Shown here piece by piece: positions 8,748-14,635 of a DNA stretch of 32,270 nt; position 1 is the first letter of the stretch; each line of letters begins with the position of its first letter. The notes under the pieces were generated by a model. It did not search any database, was not told where the DNA came from, and was given only the letters and a program-made list of their open reading frames with translations. Both the position numbers and the translations under genes were made by a program. The DNA lies in assembly GCA_027488855.1 (NCBI GenBank), contig JAIYAV010000195.1, forward strand, positions 1 through 32,270, written 5' to 3'. This DNA comes from Saprospiraceae bacterium (GTDB lineage: Bacteria > Bacteroidota > Bacteroidia > Chitinophagales > Saprospiraceae).

Positions 8748-8965
8748 TCTTCTCGCATCTTGTTTACTTCAGTATCAATTTCTTCAATGGATAAGGGGTT
8801 TTGCCGCCAGGCACCCCAGTATTTACTGGACAAAGCAGTTGATGTGCTTTCATTTACCTGCATTTCCTCATCCACCTTAATGCGCTCAACAAAATCCATA
8901 GACTTTAGGAGCTCTATCAAATAGTGCATTTTCTGCTGATTGCTTACTTGGACGTGAATTATCAT
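8738..8965 (-). CDS. Small VapB-like antitoxin of the decayed PIN toxin
   Basis: A 75-aa protein when started at the ATG at 8965. A TTG at 8989 would add eight residues, but the ATG is preferred because MIIHVQVSNQQK looks like the usual beginning of such proteins. It starts with a short beta strand, then a helix (LIELLKSMDFVERIKV) and an acidic C-terminal tail with many E/D residues and Trp residues, fitting a toxin-wrapping tail. It overlaps the PIN remnant by 10 bp. No standard DNA-binding motif is obvious. Family name inferred from context and layout. Confidence 0.65.
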   Translation of the reverse strand: MIIHVQVSNQQKMHYLIELLKSMDFVERIKVDEEMQVNESTSTALSSKYWGAWRQNPLSIEEIDTEVNKMREEWD

Positions 8966-9069
8966 TCCGAAAAGTTGAATTTTAAACAAAAATAACGAAA
9001 ATAAGCGGGAAATTCAAGTGGGGGGTGACTGTCGGTAATTTCACCCCTACTGAAGCAGAGGAGAATAAA

Positions 9070-9528
9070 TCATTCATACCCTAACTTCAGCTCTTGAGCT
9101 TCTTTAGCTAAATAGTCCAGTTTCTTTCTCCTGTCTGACTTGAAGTTGGATTCATACTTGAGAATATCTTGCAGTAAAATTCTTCTATGGCTACCTACTT
9201 TTTTGTGGGGGATCTCGCCTTTTTCCAATAGCTTGATTACATGTGGCCTGGAGACATTTAGGATTTCAGCAGCCTGTTGGGTGCTCACTTCTGCATCAGT
9301 TGGCATCAGCGCAATTGATTTGCCCTGGGCCATATTGCTGATGATCGCATTCAATAATTGTAAAGCCTTCAAAGGAATGGTGACTACTTCGTCCGATCCT
9401 TGAATCCTCAATTTGATGACTTCATCCTTATCTTTGATAGCTTGGTCTTCGCTGTCAGCAAGTGGTTTGGCAGATAAAAGTGCGATCTTTTGATCTGACT
9501 TGGTTATTTTCTGGATTACAGCACTCAT
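9070..9528 (-). CDS. Excisionase-type helix-turn-helix antitoxin without an intact toxin
   Basis: A 152-aa protein from the ATG at 9528 (MSAVIQKITKSDQKI); a GTG at 9588 would add 20 residues but run through the operator-like repeat. Residues about 75-125 hold an excisionase/MerR-type HTH (VSTQQAAEILNVSRPHVIKLL, then a wing with HKKVGSHRRI). Proteins of this kind normally precede a PIN-domain toxin with overlapping ATGA. Here an ATGA overlap exists, but the downstream frame reads only MIYSPLLQ before a stop. The toxin therefore seems lost. A perfect 9-bp inverted repeat just upstream is the likely operator for autoregulation. Confidence 0.7.
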   Translation of the reverse strand: MSAVIQKITKSDQKIALLSAKPLADSEDQAIKDKDEVIKLRIQGSDEVVTIPLKALQLLNAIISNMAQGKSIALMPTDAEVSTQQAAEILNVSRPHVIKLLEKGEIPHKKVGSHRRILLQDILKYESNFKSDRRKKLDYLAKEAQELKLGYE

Positions 9529-9563
9529 ATCAGCTTGGTTTAGCTTAAAGATACAAACGAAAC

Positions 9564-9590
9564 AAGTGAAACGTTCTTTTTGTTTCACTT
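9564..9590 (-). promoter_or_regulatory. Candidate operator of the HTH antitoxin gene
   Basis: AAGTGAAAC (9564-9572) and GTTTCACTT (9582-9590) are perfect 9-bp inverted arms with a 9-bp spacer, 36 bp upstream of the preferred ATG. The centre-to-centre distance of about 18 bp suits a dimeric HTH protein binding two successive major grooves. Autorepression by the neighbouring antitoxin is inferred. Confidence 0.55.
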
Positions 9591-9711
9591 ATTTCGATTG
9601 AGTGCTTGTTTTATTAGGTATAATACTGAAAATAAAGTATATAAACACCTAATCGACTTTGTATAAAGAAAGAAATTAACACCGAAGTAGCTCCAAAAAG
9701 CTTTGTTCATT

Positions 9712-10230
9712 TCAAACTGCATCAGAGTAATAATCATAATGAATCCCTTTCAACTCATCATGAAAACCCCAACCAATATTGCGAGTGTCTCTTACAACTT
9801 TACTAGCTCGCTCAACAAACTTACCGAGCAAGTTCTCTTTTTTCATCAGAGTCAATGCTTGAAGATAGGTTTTTTCTAAACTTGAATAAAAAACTTCATT
9901 AATATCGCCATATTCATTGGTGAATTGCACCCCCGTCTCGACGTAAAACAACATCAGTTCTGCGATCAGCTCCGTTGAGGTTCCCAGTTTTTTGAAATCA
10001 CTAATGGCTTGTTTGCCTTCTTTGAGTTTAAATCCAAAACCTCGTTTAGGGTAAAAGGCTTCATAAACCTTGTCCCGGTATTTTTTAAACAATGCAACTT
10101 CGTCGGGCTGTGCATAAAAGTCAAAAAATTCCTTTGCCGACTTGTTCTTTTTGTACAGGTCAGCAATTAAGTCGATCAGTTGGTCTTTGTCGAGTTTTTT
10201 GAGTTCTTTTTTTAGGTTGATTAGGCTCAT
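9712..10230 (-). CDS. DUF6155 family protein
   Basis: A 172-aa protein from the ATG at 10230 (MSLINLKKELKKLDKDQLI). An upstream ATG at 10302 would add a 24-residue extension that does not look like the family start. The pattern LKKELKKLxKDQLIDLIxDLYKKxKxAKEFFDFY is characteristic of DUF6155, a mostly helical family of unknown function common in Bacteroidota. It has no signal peptide or membrane segment, so it is cytoplasmic. It stands alone between the antitoxin gene and an unknown gene. Confidence 0.75.
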   Translation of the reverse strand: MSLINLKKELKKLDKDQLIDLIADLYKKNKSAKEFFDFYAQPDEVALFKKYRDKVYEAFYPKRGFGFKLKEGKQAISDFKKLGTSTELIAELMLFYVETGVQFTNEYGDINEVFYSSLEKTYLQALTLMKKENLLGKFVERASKVVRDTRNIGWGFHDELKGIHYDYYSDAV

Positions 10231-10329
10231 GATTGATTGGTCTGCGTCGTTTATATGTTGGTGCGGTAGTGTGTTGCTCAAGCCTAGGCAATTCAGCCGC
10301 ATCTGCGAATATAAATCGTTATAATTAAA

Positions 10330-10752
10330 TTATCCCTTTATGATCTGGTTTGCCTTGTAAATATCCACAATAAAATTTCCCAGTATTTGCCCCATTTTAT
10401 CCCCATGATCATTCATCCATTGGCGAACTTCACGATCGGCAATTTTTACCACAACGGATATTTCTTCCTCGCTGCCAGCATTTTTTTCTATTTGCGCGGC
10501 CAACTGGATCTTTTCTTCCCAAGTCATTTTGAGTGGTGCTTTGCTCCATTCAACCTCATCAAAATCAGGATCATAGGCTATGTCCTCATCATTGTAGTAG
10601 ATGTTTTGTTCAGGCAACAAAACGCCGTGCTCTGCCAACGCCAATGCATCAACAGCCCGAACTTGAGTATCCTGCAAATCCTCGATAACCAGCCCTTCCA
10701 GGCTTTCATTGTTTCTGGCCATTGCAATCGCTTGCTCAACTTTTACTTTCAT
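10330..10752 (-). CDS. Hypothetical acidic protein
   Basis: A 140-aa protein from the ATG at 10752 (MKVKVEQAIAMARNN); a TTG at 10782 would add ten residues. I do not recognise a family. It is acidic, with a D/E-rich middle (NDEDIAYDPDFDEVEW) and a helical C-terminal part, and has no signal peptide or membrane span. It is separated from the DUF6155 gene by about 100 bp in the same direction, so cotranscription is possible. Codon use looks normal for this window, which argues for a real gene. Confidence 0.6.
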   Translation of the reverse strand: MKVKVEQAIAMARNNESLEGLVIEDLQDTQVRAVDALALAEHGVLLPEQNIYYNDEDIAYDPDFDEVEWSKAPLKMTWEEKIQLAAQIEKNAGSEEEISVVVKIADREVRQWMNDHGDKMGQILGNFIVDIYKANQIIKG

Positions 10753-11192
10753 CGTCGGATTGTTTTGATAAACTGTTCTCAAGATAAGCCTTTGTTTCTT
10801 GTTTGTTGGCCTGTCTCGCTGAAATTATTCTGATCGAAACGGATCGAAGTGTGTACACTAACTTTTGATATCCCTCCGTATTTTTGCTATCAGAACCCTA
10901 TAAAGCTGAATAATAAATTCCTGCTCCTTTCCCATACTGACCAATAAGCTTTTGAGCAATTTTTTTTCTATTACTTATTGTTTTAGCGTGTTTCACATGG
11001 ATTGTAGAACGGTTTGGGCTTGCCGAAAGCGGGGAACTTGAAATACTAATATTTAAATTTACGATAATACTCAATAGAATTCCAAGTGTTGAGGCTTGCA
11101 ATTCTGCCCCACTTTTGGCAAGCCCATATTAGCGACTGACATTCGAGCTTTGTTTATTTTAAAGCCCAATTAGGAAAGTTATGCCTCTGCTC
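10753..11192. other. AT-rich intergenic region, probable boundary of an acquired cassette
   Basis: No credible gene is seen. A short leftward frame at 10898-11101 has no recognisable domain or start context. The region becomes AT-rich like the SDR/DUF1330/HxlR cassette to its right and contains a spaced inverted repeat at 11016-11125. Confidence 0.45.
11016..11125. repeat. Spaced inverted repeat near the edge of the AT-rich cassette
   Basis: GGGCTTGCCGAAAGCGGGG (11016-11034) pairs with CCCCACTTTTGGCAAGCCC (11107-11125), 17 of 19 positions complementary, with 72 AT-rich bases between. It lies 67 bp from the end of the SDR gene. It may be a small palindromic mobile element or a recombination remnant; no function is shown. 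Confidence 0.5.
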
Positions 11193-12215
11193 TTAAATGT
11201 GTTTTTTAATCGCTTTCTCCACCGATTTAGCCGTGTCGAGAACTGTTTTTTCGAAGGGCATAGGTTTCCAATTAAATGTATTCATCGTATCACTTACGTC
11301 AGCTTCAATGGTATTGCCTACAAATGGCAGCATCCCTTTCATTTCGTCATTAAATTTTGCTATAAATTTCAATAAAAATGTGGGTGCCAGTCTGGTACTA
11401 ACTTTACCGTATCCATTTGATTTTAAAATTTGTGCAATTTCTTGTATAGCAATAGGTTTTTCTGATGTTACAATGAAACGTTTGCCATTTGCTTTTTCAT
11501 TTTCTAACGCTGCCACATGAATACTTGCTACATCTCTTACATCAGACATCACCGAATAAGCTCTTGGCAACATAGGTACTTGTCCAGTAATTAGTTTTTT
11601 GAAAAAATCCATCGCTTCTGTAGCTAAATTTCCGGTCAGCGTTGGTCCATAAATAGGTCCAGGATTAACAACTGCCAACTCTAATTTATTATCACCAGTT
11701 TGGTTTTTTATAAATTCCCAAGCACTTTCTTCAGCAAGTGTTTTGCTTTTAAAGTAGGCAGTTACATTTTTTGCATTTACATCTGTCCAGCTATCTTGAT
11801 TGATTTTTATCAAGCCTTCTTTACCTCCGTGCATAGCCACCGTTGAGGAAGTAAGCACCACCCTTTTAACTCCTGCTTTTTTTGCAGCTTTCAACGCTCT
11901 TAGTGTGCCTTCAACTGCAGGTTTTATTAATTCGTTTTCGTCTTTTGGAACTTTTACTACAAATGGCGAAGCAATATGCAGTACAAAGTCGCAGCCCTCC
12001 ATTGCCTTGTCCCAACCTGTATCTTTCATCAGGTCAAGTTCGCAAAACGCTAAATTTCCTTTTGGGTCAATTTCTTTGGCAATGCCATTTATTACCTCAT
12101 CGGTTTTAGATAAACTCCTTACTGAACCTCTTACGGCATAGCCTTTTTTTAACAATTCAACAGCACAATGTTGTCCTACAAACCCCGAAATTCCAGTTAA
12201 TAATACTTTTTTCAT
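11193..12215 (-). CDS. NAD(P)-dependent epimerase/reductase, extended SDR (dihydroflavonol reductase-like)
   Basis: A 340-aa protein. The N-terminal Rossmann motif GISGFVGQH (8-16) is of the extended SDR type TGxxGxxG. VVLTSSTVAMHG follows with the catalytic Ser. Tyr and Lys of the YxxxK motif are seen as YFKSK after NVTA. This arrangement, with NPGPIYGPTL, matches dihydroflavonol-4-reductase/cinnamoyl-CoA reductase-like enzymes that reduce aldehydes or ketones with NADPH; the actual substrate is unknown. It is cytoplasmic. It follows DUF1330 in the same direction, 79 bp apart, in an AT-rich block that differs from the flanking genes. Regulation by the neighbouring HxlR protein is likely. Confidence 0.8.
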   Translation of the reverse strand: MKKVLLTGISGFVGQHCAVELLKKGYAVRGSVRSLSKTDEVINGIAKEIDPKGNLAFCELDLMKDTGWDKAMEGCDFVLHIASPFVVKVPKDENELIKPAVEGTLRALKAAKKAGVKRVVLTSSTVAMHGGKEGLIKINQDSWTDVNAKNVTAYFKSKTLAEESAWEFIKNQTGDNKLELAVVNPGPIYGPTLTGNLATEAMDFFKKLITGQVPMLPRAYSVMSDVRDVASIHVAALENEKANGKRFIVTSEKPIAIQEIAQILKSNGYGKVSTRLAPTFLLKFIAKFNDEMKGMLPFVGNTIEADVSDTMNTFNWKPMPFEKTVLDTAKSVEKAIKKHI

Positions 12216-12247
12216 TTTTTGAAGATTTGACGATTTTAAAATAACAA

Positions 12248-12275
12248 CCCAAACTCAGCATTTACCAAGTTTGGG
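12248..12275 (-). terminator. Hairpin between DUF1330 and SDR genes
   Basis: CCCAAACT / AGTTTGGG with a 12-nt loop. On the minus strand it is followed by GTTATTTT, a weak U-rich run. It could partly terminate or process the DUF1330-SDR transcript. Confidence 0.4.
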
Positions 12276-12294
12276 CTTTTAATTTGGGTTAAGA

Positions 12295-12636
12295 CTACAT
12301 TCCTTCAATGATTACAACCCTACCTGCTTCGGATTGCAATTCGTTGATGCGAAGGTTTTTATATGGTTGATACTCCTCTGAGTTGTACCATCCTTCGGCT
12401 GCCTCCATACTTGGAAAGCGAAGTACTGCTGCCCAGTTTCCGTTCCAGTCTCCCTCTTTTACTTTTGGCGTAGGGGAACCTCCTATCATTTGCCCTCCGT
12501 GTTTAAGTAAAATTGGAATTGCAAATTGTGCATAGCGTTGGTTTAGTTCTTCAAGGCTTTCAACCTTCATTTGAACCATGATGTAGGCTGGTTTTGCTGC
12601 AGTTGCACTTTCAGTGCTTTTTTCTTGGGTTTCCAT
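12295..12636 (-). CDS. DUF1330 family protein
   Basis: A 113-aa protein with a ferredoxin-like fold expected from the family. Typical features are AYIMVQMKVESLEELNQRYA at the start, the HGGQMIGG motif in the middle, then VLRFPSMEAAEGWYNSEEYQPY near the end. The first 15 residues, rich in E, S, T and A, are a short extension. DUF1330 proteins are cytoplasmic and of unclear function, often next to oxidoreductases or stress regulators. A clean sigma-A promoter overlaps a repeat array shared with the divergent HxlR gene, so repression by HxlR is likely. Confidence 0.85.
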   Translation of the reverse strand: METQEKSTESATAAKPAYIMVQMKVESLEELNQRYAQFAIPILLKHGGQMIGGSPTPKVKEGDWNGNWAAVLRFPSMEAAEGWYNSEEYQPYKNLRINELQSEAGRVVIIEGM

Positions 12637-12667
12637 TTTTTTTAAATTTTATTATTACTTTTGATTC

Positions 12668-12737
12668 GCAAGCAAAGATAGATTATTGCTTTCAATTTGC
12701 AAGTAAAAAAGAAAATAAGTTGCAATATGCAAGTGAA
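12668..12737. promoter_or_regulatory. Direct-repeat operator array for HxlR
   Basis: Three direct repeats, GCAAGCAAA (12668), GCAAGTAAA (12699) and GCAAGTGAA (12729), are spaced 31 and 30 bp, about three helical turns. A short inverted motif TTGCA-ATA-TGCAA lies at the third copy. They cover the DUF1330 promoter and the region before the HxlR start, as expected for a regulator acting on both sides. Binding is inferred. Confidence 0.55.
12673..12702 (-). promoter_or_regulatory. Promoter of the DUF1330-SDR unit
   Basis: On the minus strand TTG (12700-12702), a 19-bp spacer and TATCTTTG (12673-12680) match the Bacteroidota consensus exactly. The transcript would start about 30 bp before the DUF1330 ATG. 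Both promoter elements overlap copies of the repeat GCAAGYRAA. Confidence 0.75.
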
Positions 12738-12754
12738 ATTAATATTTAGGAAAC

Positions 12755-13186
12755 ATGGATTATAAATTTCGGTGCGAATGCCCCATTACATCTGCCATTG
12801 ATATTTTAGGAGACAAATGGATTTTGGTTATCATCAAGCAAATGTTGATAGAAGATAGTATGACATTTAAGGATTTTATTGAAAGTGATGAAGCCATTGC
12901 TACAAATATTCTTTCTTCTAAGCTAAAATGTTTGGAGGAATTAGGGATTATTATCAAAAAACAGCTTCCTGACAATAAAAAAACAAATCTGTATTTATTG
13001 ACTGAAAAGGGACTGGCTTTAACTCCTATTATTGTTGAAGTGTCAATTTGGAGTGATGAAAATGTGAGGGAGCTTAATAAAATAATGAGGGATAGCCCTG
13101 AAATAGCAATAATGAAAAGTGATAAAAATGCCTTTATTAAAATGATACAGGACACATATAAGGCAAAGACTGAAAAATTTTATTGA
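12755..13186 (+). CDS. HxlR-family transcriptional regulator
   Basis: A 143-aa winged-helix protein. CECPITSAIDILGDKWILVIIKQML is the HxlR signature, with the conserved Cys near the N-terminus that acts as a redox or electrophile sensor in family members (C8 or C10 here). The wing region TNLYLLTEKGLAL is also typical. It is divergent from the DUF1330-SDR pair with 118 bp between, which holds the repeat array. Such regulators commonly repress an adjacent reductase gene and release it on aldehyde or oxidative stress. The gene is AT-rich like its neighbours on the left. Confidence 0.88.
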   Translation: MDYKFRCECPITSAIDILGDKWILVIIKQMLIEDSMTFKDFIESDEAIATNILSSKLKCLEELGIIIKKQLPDNKKTNLYLLTEKGLALTPIIVEVSIWSDENVRELNKIMRDSPEIAIMKSDKNAFIKMIQDTYKAKTEKFY

Positions 13187-13241
13187 GATTTTAACTGGTT
13201 CTTGTCCTGCTTGGTGCGTCCTCTATGCTTGCCGCAACCCG

Positions 13242-13322
13242 CTCATTGCTGCAGTAGCTATTGGCGGCAATGAGTTTAAAGCTACAGGAAAAACAGCAAA
13301 ATAGGTATACATCATATGATGT
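13242..13322. repeat. Two palindromes between HxlR and the XRE-Panacea gene
   Basis: A hairpin CTCATTGCTGC / GCGGCAATGAG (13242-13252, 13264-13274; one G-T pair) is followed by a perfect 14-bp palindrome ACATCATATGATGT (13309-13322) that runs into six Ts. The first may mark the edge of the AT-rich cassette; the second could be a weak terminator or an operator. Confidence 0.4.
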
Positions 13323-13425
13323 TTTTTCAGAGGAAGACTGATCAACTTACCATTTTGATTTGGTTATTTTGGCTATTTCCATCTTGTTGATAAATCAGGA
13401 AACTGTTCTATTACCAATCCCCCCC

Positions 13426-13456
13426 TTGATCCAAAACCAAACATCCCTTATCTTTA
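13426..13456 (+). promoter_or_regulatory. Probable promoter of the XRE-Panacea gene
   Basis: TTG (13426-13428), a 20-bp spacer and TATCTTTA (13449-13456), one base from the TAnnTTTG consensus. The ATG at 13473 would leave a very short leader. Confidence 0.5.
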
Positions 13457-13472
13457 CTCCAAACCAAAGAAT

Positions 13473-14261
13473 ATGGATCATCCAATCATTCTTTCCAACC
13501 AACAAATTGGAACCCGCCTTGGCGAATTGCGCAAGCGCAAAGGTTTATCCCAAGCGGAATTGGCCAAAAGTATTGCCATCTCACGCCCCTCACTGGCACA
13601 AATCGAGCAAGGTAACCGCAACATAGACGCAGTCGAATTACAAAAGCTGGCTATTCAGCTTGGATTTTCGATCGATGATTTTTTATCCCAAGGTTATTCC
13701 CTGCAAAAAAACCTAGAGCTTGAGTCGCTTGAAAAAACAATAGCGGCAAGCGAGCGAGATGATACTCCTCACCTAGACCCGGATAAACTCACTCAAGTCC
13801 TCATCTACCTACTGGAGCACTGTGCAGGGAAGCCCAATGTGAACGAACGCGTTTTGCAGCACTTGCTCTATTTCATCGACTTCAACCATTATGAAGTTTA
13901 CGAAGAACAATTAAGCGGGGCGACTTATTTAAAAACCTCCAGTGGCCCTATCCTACAAGATTTTGACCACTTTATTCAACACTTATTGGAAGGCGAGCTA
14001 ATCCAACGGGTCAAAACCAGTTTCCAGGGGCAAACGCAAGTTCGGTATTTGCCACTCGTAAAAGCCGACCTTCAGTTGCTAAAAGCTAGCGAAAAAGAGA
14101 TCATCGACAAGGTCATTGACCACATGAGTAATTGGTCGCAAAACTTGTTTAGCCAGTACGTCAATAATGACATGCCATTAAAGGCTTCCAAAAATGGGGA
14201 GGTGATTGGATATGAACTGGTTTTTTACCGCGAACTGCCCTATTCCTTGAAGTTGTTTTAA
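13473..14261 (+). CDS. XRE-type regulator fused to a Panacea (SocA/DUF4065) domain
   Basis: A 262-aa protein. Residues about 8-64 form a Cro/C1-type HTH (IGTRLGELRKRKGLSQAELA, then SRPSLAQIEQGNR). A linker follows. Residues about 110-250 show the Panacea/SocA pattern, including LLYFIDFNHYEVYEEQLSGATY followed by KTSSGPILQDFDH. Panacea domains are antitoxins able to neutralise many unrelated toxins, and XRE-Panacea fusions usually sit next to a toxin gene. Here no toxin-sized reading frame lies on either side: upstream is 286 bp without a gene, downstream a 185-bp palindrome. It may be an orphan regulator, or the toxin may have been lost. Confidence 0.8.
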   Translation: MDHPIILSNQQIGTRLGELRKRKGLSQAELAKSIAISRPSLAQIEQGNRNIDAVELQKLAIQLGFSIDDFLSQGYSLQKNLELESLEKTIAASERDDTPHLDPDKLTQVLIYLLEHCAGKPNVNERVLQHLLYFIDFNHYEVYEEQLSGATYLKTSSGPILQDFDHFIQHLLEGELIQRVKTSFQGQTQVRYLPLVKADLQLLKASEKEIIDKVIDHMSNWSQNLFSQYVNNDMPLKASKNGEVIGYELVFYRELPYSLKLF

Positions 14262-14287
14262 CCAGCGTTCAAGGATTAGCTCAAATC

Positions 14288-14472
14288 CATCTATCATCTT
14301 GAAACCCGCTGTTTCAACGGCGGGATTGAAGCCCCCCGACACTCACATCTATCATCTTTGCCAGATCATGCATCAAAAATAGGTAGATGTATGATCTGGC
14401 AAAGATGATAGATGTGAAGGGAGTTAGCGTCTGGGCCCGCCGATAAAGCGGCGGGTTACAAGATGATAAATG
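14288..14472. repeat. 185-bp nested palindrome (REP/BIME-like)
   Basis: Outer arms of 22 bp (14288-14309 and 14451-14472, 20 of 22 paired) each run into a GC-rich hairpin: CCCGCTG-TTTCAA-CGGCGGG at 14305-14324 and CCCGCCG-ATAAAG-CGGCGGG at 14436-14455. Inside lies a near-perfect 32-bp inverted pair (14343-14374 and 14386-14417, one G-T) with an 11-bp loop. The motif ATCTATCATCTT or a near copy occurs four times, twice in each direction. The design recalls paired REP sequences moved by RAYT-type enzymes. It fills the gap between the XRE-Panacea and DUF5682 genes. Confidence 0.75.
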
Positions 14473-14635
14473 CGATTATCGGTAATGGAAGAGCTCGTTT
14501 AAGTTTTTGGGGCAATATCAATCGACAATAAATTAATTTTGAATCCTTTTAAAAATCACCCAACTCCCGTTATTTTAGGAAAAAAACCAAAATGTCCACC
14601 GAATAAACCCCAATTTTGCACAAACCACACACCCA

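Noticed and set aside
9000-9076. Short frame MNDLFSSASVG after the HTH antitoxin as a possible toxin
   Set aside because: Only 32 codons or so, no PIN or other toxin motif, and it ends within the gap.
10898-11101. Leftward frame of 67 codons in the gap before the SDR gene
   Set aside because: No family pattern, it crosses one arm of the inverted repeat, and it has no promoter; treated as noise.
13200-13290. Integron attC site after the HxlR gene
   Set aside because: A hairpin exists, but the RYYYAAC and GTTRRRY boxes are not placed at its ends, and no integrase is near.
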